Shown here: piece after piece, positions 1-8,718 of the stretch | Layout: each line of letters begins with the position of its first letter | How positions within the stretch are numbered: the first letter of the stretch is position 1 | Notes under the pieces: generated by a model | The model's database searches: none | The model's input: only the letters and a program-made list of their open reading frames with translations | Told to the model about the DNA's origin: nothing | Assembly: GCA_009837725.1 (NCBI GenBank) | Contig: VXSY01000026.1 | Location: forward strand, 1-52,435 | Reading direction: 5' to 3' | Source: Gammaproteobacteria bacterium | GTDB taxonomy: Bacteria; Pseudomonadota; Gammaproteobacteria; Pseudomonadales; Azotimanducaceae | Length of the DNA stretch: 52,435 nt | Made by a program: the position numbers and the translations under genes

Positions 1-27
1 TAGCCTAGCGCAAGCACACCTTAAAGT

Positions 28-1431
28 CTATTTTATTCGATACACTACACTAGCAACCATCCGCGCCTCCACTTCCGCATCCTCGATGGGGCTCGTTTGG
101 CCAGGGTCCGTCGTCAGGTCGAACAATTGCGTCCTGAAGGTCTCGGCGAAGCGGCCGAGGCCCGTGGAGGGGATCTGCATCACCGGGCAGCCCTTGGTGA
201 ACTTGAGCGGCTCGTGCCAGCGCATGTTCGCGAGTTCACGGGTGGAGAAGGGGCTGCGCATGTGGGTCGGCATCAGCGTGTAATGGTTGAGGGGGGCGTT
301 GTCGGCCACCGGGCCGCGCATGTACACGTGGTGGCCATCGGTGATGTTCACGTGGGCGCCGAACATGCCGTAGATGGCGGCATCGCGCACGGGCGTATCG
401 TCCCGTACGGTCGGTAGCAGCGGGTGGCCGTCCATGTCCGGCGGCGGCTCGTGGCCGAAGTAGTCGAGCAGGGTAGGGCCGACGTCGATGGTGGTGGTGA
501 GGCTCGCGCGGTGGGTGTTGGCCTTGCCGGCCCGCGGGTCCCAGACGAAGAACGGGATGTGCGCGGTCTCGTTGTACCAGGGCATGCGTGCCTTGCCCCA
601 CCAATCGTGTTCGCCGAGCAGGAAACCGTGATCGGTTACCACCAGCAGCATGGTGTCGTGCCACATGTCGTGGGCATCCATGAAGTCGATGACCTTGCCA
701 AGGTAGTGGTCGCATTGGGTCAGCAGGGCGGCGTACTGGTAGCGCATGTACTCCACTGCGTCCGGGTCTTCGCTCACGCGTTCGTACTTTGGCCAGTCGA
801 AATGCGGCCCGTCCCATTCGTAGTTGTAGCGGTCCTTCCACTGCTTCAGGGTGAAAAACGGCTCGTGCGGGTCGAAGGTCTCGATCTGCAGATACCAGTT
901 GTCCTGTTCGTGGTTGGTTTCGAGGAATTCGAGGCCGGCGGCGAAGGTCTGCGCCTGCGGCGTCAGATGCTCCTCCTGCATGTACTTGCGGTTCACCCAG
1001 TCCTGGCGGTCGATGCGCCCGAGGTGCTCCGGGATTTCCGGTTCCGCCACCTCGCCCTTCCAGGCATCGCCCTCCTGGCCGCGCACGTTCTGCCAGCTCG
1101 AATAGCGGTGGTGGTAGGTGGCACCGCCGTCCTCCCAGTAGTGGTAGTGGTCGGAAACGAGGTGGGTGTAGGTGCCGCGCTCCTTGAGGATGGTGAAGGT
1201 GGAGTCGTCGAACGGCTCGAACGGTCCCCATGAGCGGTGCAGGAAATTGTGGCGTCCGGTGTGCAGCTCCCGCCGCGCCGGCATGCAGGGCATGGAACCG
1301 ACATAGTGGTTGTCGAACGTCACCGCGCGCTCGCCCAAGCGGCGGAAGTTAGGCGCCAGCGTCCAGTCGCAGCCGTAGTTCGGCAGCATGTGCCGGTTGA
1401 GCGAGTCGTACATCACCATGATCGCGCGCAT
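28..1431 (-). CDS. Sulfatase (alkaline phosphatase superfamily)
   Basis: Predicted sulfatase of 467 aa that would hydrolyse sulfate esters. The sulfatase signature C-x-P-x-R is present as CMPARRELHTGR near residue 49; Cys49 is the residue converted to formylglycine in active sulfatases. An N-terminal metal-binding Asp lies in MYDSLNRH, and a second metal/sulfate site is suggested by VTDHGFLLGEHDWWGK. The frame stays open upstream to 1608, but I place the start at 1431 because AGAGGA lies about 8 nt upstream, the family motif starts there, and the upstream part is arginine- and proline-rich and overlaps an inverted repeat. No signal peptide is evident, so it is probably cytoplasmic. The substrate is unknown. 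It lies downstream of the sulfate-assimilation pair (cysH), which fits release of sulfate, but the repeat between them suggests a separate transcript. Confidence 0.9.
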   Translation of the reverse strand: MRAIMVMYDSLNRHMLPNYGCDWTLAPNFRRLGERAVTFDNHYVGSMPCMPARRELHTGRHNFLHRSWGPFEPFDDSTFTILKERGTYTHLVSDHYHYWEDGGATYHHRYSSWQNVRGQEGDAWKGEVAEPEIPEHLGRIDRQDWVNRKYMQEEHLTPQAQTFAAGLEFLETNHEQDNWYLQIETFDPHEPFFTLKQWKDRYNYEWDGPHFDWPKYERVSEDPDAVEYMRYQYAALLTQCDHYLGKVIDFMDAHDMWHDTMLLVVTDHGFLLGEHDWWGKARMPWYNETAHIPFFVWDPRAGKANTHRASLTTTIDVGPTLLDYFGHEPPPDMDGHPLLPTVRDDTPVRDAAIYGMFGAHVNITDGHHVYMRGPVADNAPLNHYTLMPTHMRSPFSTRELANMRWHEPLKFTKGCPVMQIPSTGLGRFAETFRTQLFDLTTDPGQTSPIEDAEVEARMVASVVYRIK

Positions 1432-1513
1432 TCGTGGGTTCCTCTTAGGCCGCTTTGCCGCGCAAGTGTACGCGGTGGGGGTTCCGGCGTTCCTTCGTTC
1501 GCGGTGGGCCTCG

Positions 1514-1625
1514 CGCGCCCTTGCGGGCGCGATGGAGGGCGAGAAGCCCTCCGTCCGGGGAGGGGCGTTCGCGCGTCGCATCTTCGGAGGGAGGCGCTCG
1601 CCCTCCATACGCGCCGCAAGGCGCG
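1514..1625. repeat. Long inverted repeat, copy 1 of a dispersed GC-rich family
   Basis: The left arm (about 1514-1552) and the right arm (about 1586-1625) are imperfect reverse complements. Each joins a module with GGAGGGCGAG to a module reading GCGCCGCAAGGCGC or its variant. The same modules recur at 42650-42722 and 51119-51229. The element fills the gap between the thioredoxin-like gene and the sulfatase, where it could form a large hairpin and act as a terminator or attenuator. Confidence 0.75.
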
Positions 1626-1635
1626 TCTTCTGCGC

Positions 1636-1998
1636 TCAGACCAGATCGAGGTCCGGGTTGGCGCGGAGGATCTCCTCTGCTTCCCGCTTCGGCTTCGCCG
1701 CGCCGCCACTGCCAAGCACTTCGCGGGCGAAGCGGAAGTAGATCGTGTAGATGCGCGTATCGCCGCCTTCCTCGACGACGAAGAACGGCGCGAGCTCAAC
1801 GTTGTGCTCCGCGGCGATGCGCATCCCTTCGGAGTCGGGGTCGCGTTCGTCGGCGATCACCGTGCGGTGGATGGCGGCCATGTGGCCGGAGGTTCTGAGG
1901 CGCTGTTCCACATCCGCGCACTTGGCGCAGGGCTGGCCGTTTGCCAACACCTTCTTGACGAAGGTAATGTGGCGCCCAGCGGCGTCGGGGGAGGGCAC
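1636..1998 (-). CDS. Thioredoxin/glutaredoxin-like protein
   Basis: Small 120-aa protein with a CxxC redox motif (QPCAKCADV, Cys24 and Cys27) after a short beta strand, as in thioredoxin-fold proteins. The C-terminal part (ELAPFFVVEE) matches the strand just after the cis-Pro loop of that fold. It starts 27 bp after the stop of cysH on the same strand. The pair is likely co-transcribed, and this protein is a natural candidate for the reductant of APS reductase; that role is inferred from position only. The exact subfamily is not recognised. Confidence 0.75.
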   Translation of the reverse strand: MPSPDAAGRHITFVKKVLANGQPCAKCADVEQRLRTSGHMAAIHRTVIADERDPDSEGMRIAAEHNVELAPFFVVEEGGDTRIYTIYFRFAREVLGSGGAAKPKREAEEILRANPDLDLV

Positions 1999-2025
1999 CG
2001 GTGCTTTGCGGAACCGTAAGGCGGA

Positions 2026-2769
2026 TCAGGCGACTATGCGGACGGGGCGCGGTGCCAAGTTCTGGGCGTGCAGTCCGCATTCCTTGTCGGTGGCGTTCTC
2101 CCACCACCAGCGCCCGTTGCGCTCGTGCTCGTGGGGGCCGACGGGCCGGCTGCATGGCTCGCAGCCGATCGAGAGAAAGCCGGAGTCGTGCAGGGGGTTG
2201 TAGGGCACTTCGTTGTCGCGGATGTAGCCCCACACGTCGGCGCTGGTCCAGTTGGCGAGCGGATTGAACTTGAAGATGGGGTGATCGCCGGTTGAGAAGG
2301 CCATGTCTTCCTGCGCCGTCGGCAGTTCGGCTCGGGTGACGCTCTGGTCGGCACGCTGGCCGGTGATCCAGGCATCGAGTTCGCCGAGCTTGCGCCTCAG
2401 CGGCTCGATCTTGCGCACCGCGCAGCATTCGCCATGGCCGTCACGGTAGAAGCTGAAGAGGCCCTTCTCCCGCACCAAGCGAGTCACCTCCACCCCGTCC
2501 GGTGCGACGACTTCCAGGCGAATGCCGTAGTGGTCGCGGACGGTTTCGAGGAACCGATAGGTTTCCGGGTGCAGTCTCCCGGTGTCGAGACTGAACACAG
2601 GCACGTCTTTGCCGAGGATCTCTGCGGCAAGGTCGATCAGCACTACGTCCTCAGCACCGCTGAAGGAGATGGCGATGCGCTCGGTGTCGAAGCTCTCGAA
2701 CGCCTCGATGAGCACGTCGCGGGCCTCTTGGGCGGGGCTTGGCTGTGCCTGTGCGGAAACCTGTGCCAT
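2026..2769 (-). CDS. cysH: Adenylylsulfate (APS/PAPS) reductase, 4Fe-4S type
   Basis: Assimilatory sulfonucleotide reductase of 247 aa that reduces APS (or PAPS) to sulfite plus AMP (or PAP). It has the PP-loop SFSGAED (35-41), a cysteine pair CC (115-116) in [11 protein letters not shown]203 and C206 in GCEPCSRP, and the catalytic C-terminal KECGLH (C231). The two cysteine pairs bind a 4Fe-4S cluster in the APS-reducing branch and are absent from the enterobacterial PAPS-specific enzyme, so APS is the likelier substrate. Tryptophan-rich residues precede the C-terminal motif, as in the family. It is followed directly by the thioredoxin-like gene. Length is normal. Confidence 0.95.
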   Translation of the reverse strand: MAQVSAQAQPSPAQEARDVLIEAFESFDTERIAISFSGAEDVVLIDLAAEILGKDVPVFSLDTGRLHPETYRFLETVRDHYGIRLEVVAPDGVEVTRLVREKGLFSFYRDGHGECCAVRKIEPLRRKLGELDAWITGQRADQSVTRAELPTAQEDMAFSTGDHPIFKFNPLANWTSADVWGYIRDNEVPYNPLHDSGFLSIGCEPCSRPVGPHEHERNGRWWWENATDKECGLHAQNLAPRPVRIVA

Positions 2770-2917
2770 CGATCCGTGCCGTCCAGCGAAAGCGGCGCAG
2801 ACTAGCAGCGTGGATTCACCGCCGAAAATGATTTCTGGTTCTATGCTTAATCCTGCCTGCGCGCCCTGACCGTGACGATCTCCAACGCAGACGACAGCGG
2901 CAAGCGGAGCGGCCGAA

Positions 2918-3316
2918 TCATAGGAACTGCTGGATCTGCACGGCCTTGACCAAAGCAGTGTGGTCAGTCTCGGCGCGCACCACCGCCTCGAACACGGCCT
3001 GGCGCTTGCCGACCCGAATCGCGTCTGCGGTCACGAGCAGCGCGATACCGGCGGGAACGGGCTGCAGGTAGTAGCAGTTCAGCGATGCCGTCACGAACGT
3101 GCGTTCACCGCCAGCAAACCAGGTTGCGAGGCTCACGGTGTCGTCGATCATGGCCGCGACGAATCCGCCCTGCACCGTCCCGTGGGGGTTGGTCATGCCA
3201 TCCGGGGGCCGAAAGCGCACAGTGGCCCACGAGCCATCGCCCGCCAGCGAATGCACTTTGCCACCCATGAACTCGCGGGACGGAATGATGGGCAGTTCCT
3301 CTATGTTCATCGCCAT
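2918..3316 (-). CDS. PaaI-family hotdog thioesterase
   Basis: Predicted acyl-CoA thioesterase of 132 aa with the single hotdog fold of the PaaI/YbgC-like group. The motif [15 protein letters not shown] (45-59) matches the HGG...D signature that holds the catalytic acid. The ATG at 3316 lies immediately after the stop of the amidase (3319), so it is the last gene of the operon running from 11424 to here. In such acyl-CoA pathways PaaI-type thioesterases usually recycle CoA from dead-end thioesters; that role here is inferred. The longer open frame upstream lies on top of the amidase gene and is not coding. Confidence 0.85.
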   Translation of the reverse strand: MAMNIEELPIIPSREFMGGKVHSLAGDGSWATVRFRPPDGMTNPHGTVQGGFVAAMIDDTVSLATWFAGGERTFVTASLNCYYLQPVPAGIALLVTADAIRVGKRQAVFEAVVRAETDHTALVKAVQIQQFL

Positions 3317-3318
3317 TC

Positions 3319-4680
3319 TCAAACGGTGGACCGAAGCACGGGCGACTTGCCGGTAGCCGAGGGATGTGCCACTGGCGCGACTTCCGGAAACAGGCCTGCT
3401 GCTGCAGCAAGTACATCGCCCGCATACGCTCCCGTCACCTGTATGCCGACGGGCAGACCGTCGTCGCGCCGTGGCGCCGGCAGCGAAATCGCGGGGACGC
3501 CGGCGACCGCCGGCGGCGTGGTGAAGTCGGCGAGCGATGCCTGAACCGGCGCCGCGCGCCTTGGTGCCGTGTGCGGCGTGGTGGCACCGAGCAACAGCCG
3601 GTCTCGCAGGTCGTCGCGCAAGCTGCGCCGCATCCTTACGAGATACTCCTTGGCGGCGCCGACCCGCGCCGGGTCCTGGCTCGCTCCCCAACTCACAAGG
3701 TGACGGAACTCGGCGCTGAATCCGTCGGGCTGCCGGCGAAGCGCTGCCCCGAAGTGGTGCGCCGCATCACATTCGCACATCAGTAGGCCGGCCCGGCGCA
3801 GGGAGCCAAGATCGACGTCGGACCAATCAACCGCGGCGGCGTTCGGATCCACCGCCGACATCGCTGCGCACACCGCTTCCGCCACAGGCGGGTCCATGGT
3901 CACCGACGCTCCGAGCATCCAGCGGGTCAGGGCTGGACGACGACCGGACGGGCTCGAACGGTTGGCTTGCCCGCTGAGGATGGGCAGGACGGCGACGACG
4001 TCGCGCACGCTCCGTGCGTGGATGCCCACATGGTCCAGTGACGGCGATAACGGAACCACGCCCTCGGTCGGAATCGCGCCGTGCGCCGGCTTGAAGCCCA
4101 CCACGCCGCAAAGTGCCGACGGTAGCCGGACGGAGCCGAGATCGTCGGTGCCGAGAGCGAGCGGCAGCATCCCGCTCGCGACCGCCGCGGCCGAGCCGCC
4201 GGAAGAGCCTCCGGGTATGTGCTCGAGCGCCCATGGGTTGGACGTCGTTCCGAACGCGGGGTTGTCCGAGGTCACGCCGAGCGCCGCCTCGTGCATGTTG
4301 AGGGTCGCCACAGGGATGAGCCCTGCCGCACGCAGGCGCGCGACGCAGACGGCGTCCCTGCTTGCAACCCGATTGCGGAAGGCTGCAACGCCTGCGTGCC
4401 ACGGCAGGCCGGCGACGGCAATGTTCGCCTTGACGCCGAAGGGGACGCCGTCGAGCGGCGAATGCGGGGTGGCGGCGCGCCACCGCGCGGCCGCGGCGTC
4501 GGCCGCGGCAAGCAGCGGTGTCGCCGGAGCCAGGTCGTTGCAGGCGCCCACCAGCGGCTCGATCTGCTCTATCCGGGCAAGAAGAGCCTCGAGCACCGTG
4601 CGGGGATGCATGCGCCCGGAGGCGAAACCAGATGCCATGTCCACAGCGTCACCGCTCTCGGCCGGGCTCGACGCGGTCAT
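3319..4680 (-). CDS. Amidase-signature hydrolase
   Basis: Amidase of 453 aa with the Ser-cisSer-Lys triad of the amidase-signature family. Lys84 sits in GVKANIAVAG, the cis-Ser in PGGSSGGSAAA (157-166), and the nucleophile Ser183 in GTDDLGSVRLPS. The last motif is normally G-[ST]-D-x-G-G-S-x-R; here the first Gly of the GGS is replaced by Leu, while Ser and Arg are kept. It probably cleaves a carboxamide inside the cell. The ATG at 4680 follows the stop of the PaaK-like gene (4683) within 2 bp, so the two are translationally coupled. An amidase beside PuuE-like ring openers is consistent with a half-amide substrate. Confidence 0.9.
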   Translation of the reverse strand: MTASSPAESGDAVDMASGFASGRMHPRTVLEALLARIEQIEPLVGACNDLAPATPLLAAADAAAARWRAATPHSPLDGVPFGVKANIAVAGLPWHAGVAAFRNRVASRDAVCVARLRAAGLIPVATLNMHEAALGVTSDNPAFGTTSNPWALEHIPGGSSGGSAAAVASGMLPLALGTDDLGSVRLPSALCGVVGFKPAHGAIPTEGVVPLSPSLDHVGIHARSVRDVVAVLPILSGQANRSSPSGRRPALTRWMLGASVTMDPPVAEAVCAAMSAVDPNAAAVDWSDVDLGSLRRAGLLMCECDAAHHFGAALRRQPDGFSAEFRHLVSWGASQDPARVGAAKEYLVRMRRSLRDDLRDRLLLGATTPHTAPRRAAPVQASLADFTTPPAVAGVPAISLPAPRRDDGLPVGIQVTGAYAGDVLAAAAGLFPEVAPVAHPSATGKSPVLRSTV

Positions 4681-4682
4681 GC

Positions 4683-6074
4683 TCAGCGTTGCCCCGCCGC
4701 CAGGCGTTCGTCGATGAGCCGAATCGGCTTTTGCCGGCGCTCGACCTCGGTCAGGTTGGCGGTGGCGCCGGCGGCGACGAGTTCGATGCCCACCTCGATG
4801 CCGAGCGCAGCCTTGAGATGGCTCTGCATGCGATGCGCTAGGGCTGTGTCGCCTGAGCGCACTTCGGCGGCGACCGTCATGGCGCCATCCGGCGTTACCG
4901 TGCAGACGAACTCGCCGAGGAACTCGGGTATCCCGGCGAGAAGGGGACCAATCGCGTGCGGAAAGACGTTGATGCCCTTGATCTTGACCATGTTGTCGCT
5001 GCGGCCAAGGAAGCCCGCGATGCGGCGCAGGCCATAGCCGGCGGCGGACTTGTCGGTGCGTTCCCGGCTCACGTCGTGCGTATTGAAGCGCAGGATCGGA
5101 TAGATGTCGTCCTTGAAGAGACAAGTGCAGACCATGTCGCCGAGCTCGCCCGGCGCGACGGCGGCGCTGCTGTCCACGTCGAGCAGTTCCAGCACGTGGG
5201 CGTCCTCCATCAGGTATAGGCCGTCCCGATCTGGGCCCTCGGCGGCGACAATGCCGGTATCGCCGACGCCGTACCAGTCGTAGCAGTCGGCGCCGTCCCA
5301 AAGGTGCGAGAGGGTCGCCTTGTCTCCTGACGTCATGTGCCCGCTGATCATGCGTATGTGGATGTCTCGTCCCGGCATCAGACCCTCGGCGGCGGCGACC
5401 TCACCGAGCCGTTTCAGATAGTCGCCAAAGCCGACAAGGACGGTGGCGCCGAAGTCGCGCATGAGGCCGACCTGGCGCGTGGAAGGGGTTTCGAGGCCGG
5501 TGCCGGCGGAGACGAAGAGCGCATTGGTCCAGTGCAGTACGGCTTCGCGGACATAGTGGCCGCCGTTGACCGTGCCGTGGCCGTAGCAGGAATGCACCAC
5601 GTCGTCAGCTGCCATGCCCTGCCAGCGGTAGGCGCGCGCAAGAATCAGACTCTGCGCCTCCCGAGACTTCGGCCCGAAAAGCAGGGTCTGGGGCCGTCCC
5701 GTGGTTCCGCTCGTGGTGTGGAAGACGACCGGCGGCCGATTCGGGTCGGTCGGGTCGAATCCTCCGAAGTCGCCGAGCGGCGGATGCGTCTCGATGCTCT
5801 CCATGAGATCGGACTTGTCGAATACGGGGAGCCGGGGAAGGTCTTCGATCCCTCGTATGTCGCCGGGTTCGAGCCCCTCCGCGCCCCACAGGCGGCGGTA
5901 GAAGCCGGTCTCCCAAGCACGCGCGACACAGCGTCGGAACAGGCGGTCTTGGCGGGCGATTAGCTCATCGCGGCTGGTGTCGCGGGCGAAGGCCTCGAAC
6001 TCCGTGCCAATTGGATGGTCGGCAACAAGGCGCGCGAAGTCCGCGGCGCGATGGTAAGGGGGAAACGTGCTCAC
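4683..6074 (-). CDS. PaaK-like AMP-forming acyl-CoA ligase
   Basis: AMP-binding enzyme of 463 aa in the phenylacetate-CoA ligase group. It has the P-loop TSGTTGRPQ (121-129), an adenine-binding region around YGVGDTGIVAAEG, and the C-terminal hinge RSDNMVKIKGINVFP typical of PaaK-type enzymes. It would activate a carboxylic acid to its CoA thioester using ATP. Its ATG overlaps the stop of the MmgE/PrpD-like gene by 4 bp (ATGA) and it is followed by the amidase, so it belongs to the eight-gene minus-strand operon. The substrate cannot be read from sequence; phenylacetate is not implied because no paa ring-epoxidation genes are present. Confidence 0.9.
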   Translation of the reverse strand: MSTFPPYHRAADFARLVADHPIGTEFEAFARDTSRDELIARQDRLFRRCVARAWETGFYRRLWGAEGLEPGDIRGIEDLPRLPVFDKSDLMESIETHPPLGDFGGFDPTDPNRPPVVFHTTSGTTGRPQTLLFGPKSREAQSLILARAYRWQGMAADDVVHSCYGHGTVNGGHYVREAVLHWTNALFVSAGTGLETPSTRQVGLMRDFGATVLVGFGDYLKRLGEVAAAEGLMPGRDIHIRMISGHMTSGDKATLSHLWDGADCYDWYGVGDTGIVAAEGPDRDGLYLMEDAHVLELLDVDSSAAVAPGELGDMVCTCLFKDDIYPILRFNTHDVSRERTDKSAAGYGLRRIAGFLGRSDNMVKIKGINVFPHAIGPLLAGIPEFLGEFVCTVTPDGAMTVAAEVRSGDTALAHRMQSHLKAALGIEVGIELVAAGATANLTEVERRQKPIRLIDERLAAGQR

Positions 6075-7429
6075 GACGCCCCGGTCACGGGGTCGAGCAC
6101 GGCGCGGGCATCAGCAAGGCTTGGCAGCCGCCGAGCGGCCTCGATGAGGAGGCTTGTGCGTGGCTGCGGCGGATATGCGGCGGCGATGCAGGCGCTTACC
6201 TTCTCCTCCTGCTCAGCCGGCAGCAGCGGCCTTGCCGGAGAGCCGGGCAAGGCGTCGATGCGTACGGTCTTGGACGAGCCGTTGTGAAGTTCCGCGGTCA
6301 GCGTCTGCGGCGTGAATGCCGCTGGGTCGGCGACTCGGCTCAGCGTCGCCTTGAATCGGCCGGCGAGCTCGAGCCGGTCTGCCCGGCCGAGTTCTGTCGC
6401 CGCGAAGTGCTCGATGCCGACGCGACCGCAGGCCAGAGCCAGCGCGCCCGTGTAGGCGAAGCATAGGCGGGCGTAGCTGGCGTCCATTCCGGGACGGGCG
6501 GGCCTAAGCACGAGCTGGTGGATGAGCGGCGGTGCCTCCAGGGTCAACCCCGCAAGGTTGTTCGGGGCGACCCCAGCCGCGCGCAGACGCAGAACCGCGT
6601 CAATGCCGCCATGCGTGGCGCGACCGCTGGGGTAGGGCTTGTGGCTGAGTTCGGTAACGCGCCAGGTGATGCCGGCGTGTCGCGCCACCTCTGCCGTGTC
6701 GAAGGCGGTCTCGAACAGAGGAAGGTAGCCATGGCGACCTTCGAGTGCCTGATGCGGCGCCGGCACGCCGGCGCCGGCGAGTTCGGCCGCGACAATGCCA
6801 GCGCGAGCGGCGGCGCCAAGCTGCAAGGGGAGCGTTGGCTTGCCCTCTTCGTGTGCCTGCATGGTGCCGGCCGCCAGCCCTAGCGCATGGCCGAAGCAGC
6901 GCCTGATGGCTTCGACATCGAAACCGCGCAAGACGCCGACGGCAACGGCGGCACCGAACACGCCCACCGTCGCAGGGCGAAAGAAGCGCAGCGGTGCCCG
7001 CGCGGCCACGCCGAGGGCGACTGCCACCTCGACGCCGAGGGCGAGGCTCAGAAGCAGCCGTGCACCGCTGACCGGGACGGCATCGGCTTGCGCCAGGGCG
7101 GCCGCGGCAACCGCGGTCATGGCGTGTGCGACGGCGCCCTCATGTACGCAGTCGAACTCCAGACAGTGCATTTGAAAGGCGTTGACGAACGCCGCTGTCG
7201 TCGGCGGCGCGCGCAGCCCGTCGCCGAGAATGCGTGCCGTGCCGCCGTCGCCCCACGCAAGGGCGGCGCGCAGCGTTTCCTCGCGCCACGGGCCCGTGCG
7301 TCCCGCCACGCCCACGGCCAGGGCGTCGAGCAGGAAGGTCTCCGTGGCGGCGACCGCTGCCGGCGGCAGGTCGTCGAAGCCGGTCTCGGCGGCGAGTTCC
7401 GCAAGGCGTTCTAGGAGGTCTTCAGCCAC
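6071..7429 (-). CDS. MmgE/PrpD family protein
   Basis: Member of the MmgE/PrpD family (452 aa), which includes 2-methylcitrate dehydratase and cis-aconitate decarboxylase and acts on tricarboxylates and branched dicarboxylates. Typical family features are the all-helical N-terminal half with LDALAVGVAG, the HCLEFDCVHEGAVAH region and the KPYPSGRATHGGIDA motif. I place the start at a GTG (7429) because the upstream frame lies inside the CoA-transferase gene that ends at 7464 and no ATG is available between them. It is distinct from the prpD at 41173-42615 and probably handles the pathway intermediate rather than methylcitrate. The exact reaction is unknown. Confidence 0.85.
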   Translation of the reverse strand: MAEDLLERLAELAAETGFDDLPPAAVAATETFLLDALAVGVAGRTGPWREETLRAALAWGDGGTARILGDGLRAPPTTAAFVNAFQMHCLEFDCVHEGAVAHAMTAVAAAALAQADAVPVSGARLLLSLALGVEVAVALGVAARAPLRFFRPATVGVFGAAVAVGVLRGFDVEAIRRCFGHALGLAAGTMQAHEEGKPTLPLQLGAAARAGIVAAELAGAGVPAPHQALEGRHGYLPLFETAFDTAEVARHAGITWRVTELSHKPYPSGRATHGGIDAVLRLRAAGVAPNNLAGLTLEAPPLIHQLVLRPARPGMDASYARLCFAYTGALALACGRVGIEHFAATELGRADRLELAGRFKATLSRVADPAAFTPQTLTAELHNGSSKTVRIDALPGSPARPLLPAEQEEKVSACIAAAYPPQPRTSLLIEAARRLPSLADARAVLDPVTGAS

Positions 7430-7463
7430 CGGCTTCAGATGGCGTTGCTGCGTCCGCCGCGCA

Positions 7464-8633
7464 TCAGATCGTCCCGCGCGCGCGCAGGGCGTCGAGGTCG
7501 TCGGCGTCGAAACCGATGGACTTGCCGATCTCCACGGAATGTTCGCCGTAATCGGGGACGTCCAGTCGGGGCTCGGCCGGCTCGTGGGCAAACTTGATCG
7601 GCGGGCCGATGTGGCGGTGGCCGTCAGAGTCGCGCAAGAGCATCTCCCGATGCCGTGTGTGCGGGTCCTCGAAGGCGTCCTTGAGAGAACGAACGAAGGC
7701 CCAGCAGCAGTCCACGGGCTCAAGGAAACGTTCCCAGTGGGCGCGCGGCTGTGCGCCGAAGCGCTCGCCGAAGAATGCGCGCAGCGGCGCTTGCTGTGGC
7801 CCGGGCTCGGCTTCCGCAAATTGCAGCAGGTCGAGCCGGTCGAATGCGGCGAGCAGGTTGCGCGCGAACTTCACCTCCGAGCCGCCAAGCACCAGGAACT
7901 CACCGTCGGCGGTCTCGTAGATGCGATACATGGCGGCACCGCCGAAGGAGCGCATGGTGGCCGGTTCCGGATGCGCGTCATCGGCGAACACCGGTCCGGT
8001 TACGTTCGGCGTCCAAGCGAGCAGCGCGTCGTACATCGCCATGTCTATGTAATCGCCTTCGCCGGTGCGTTCACGGCGCAGCAACGCCATGAGAATCGCC
8101 GAGAGCGCCGTCAGCGACGCGATCGCGTCCGCGGAGGGTATGTTGGGCGCGGCCGGCTTGCCGTCTTCGAGGCCGCGGTTGAGCGCAGCGACGCCGGCGA
8201 GGGCCTGCACGGTCAGGTCGTGGGCCGGCTTGTCGCGCAAGGGCCCGTCCTGACCGAAGGCCGAGATCGAGCAATACACGAGGCCGCGGTTGCGGCGCGC
8301 CAGGGTCGCGTAGTCGATGCCGAGGCGTTCGACGACGCCGGGCCGGAACGACTCGACCAGCACATCTGCCGTCTCGGCCAAGCGCCAGAAGAACGTACGA
8401 CCGGCATCGTCCTTGAGGTCGATCTTGAGGCTCCGCTTGCCGCGGGCGATGTTGCGGAACCACACCGAGACATCGTCCGAATCCCGGTAGCCCACCACGC
8501 GCGTGGGCTCGCCGACGCCGTTGGCGGGCTCCACCATGACGATGTCGGCACCGTGGTCCGCAAGCGTCATGGTCATGTGAGGGCCCGGCAGGAAGGCCGA
8601 CAGGTCGAGCACTCGGATGCCTTCGAGCTTCAT
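7464..8633 (-). CDS. CaiB/BaiF class III CoA-transferase (first copy)
   Basis: CoA-transferase of 389 aa. The class III catalytic aspartate is present as Asp169 in NIPSADAIAS, and the N-terminal block shows the usual LADHGADIVMVEP and NIARGKRSLKIDLKD motifs. It would move CoA between carboxylic acids, sparing ATP. The ATG at 8633 (MKLEGIRVLDLS) is the standard family start; the longer frame upstream runs into the acyl-CoA dehydrogenase gene. It lies between that gene and the MmgE/PrpD gene. A second CaiB is at 21051-22304, so the island has two CoA transfer steps in addition to the PaaK-like ligase. Confidence 0.92.
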   Translation of the reverse strand: MKLEGIRVLDLSAFLPGPHMTMTLADHGADIVMVEPANGVGEPTRVVGYRDSDDVSVWFRNIARGKRSLKIDLKDDAGRTFFWRLAETADVLVESFRPGVVERLGIDYATLARRNRGLVYCSISAFGQDGPLRDKPAHDLTVQALAGVAALNRGLEDGKPAAPNIPSADAIASLTALSAILMALLRRERTGEGDYIDMAMYDALLAWTPNVTGPVFADDAHPEPATMRSFGGAAMYRIYETADGEFLVLGGSEVKFARNLLAAFDRLDLLQFAEAEPGPQQAPLRAFFGERFGAQPRAHWERFLEPVDCCWAFVRSLKDAFEDPHTRHREMLLRDSDGHRHIGPPIKFAHEPAEPRLDVPDYGEHSVEIGKSIGFDADDLDALRARGTI

Positions 8634-8718
8634 GGTCGTGCCAGCCGGAATGCCCGCAAGGCCAAGCCATGTGGCCGGTACAGGCGCAAGGTGCCAGCGA
8701 AGTTGCGCATCTCCGGCA

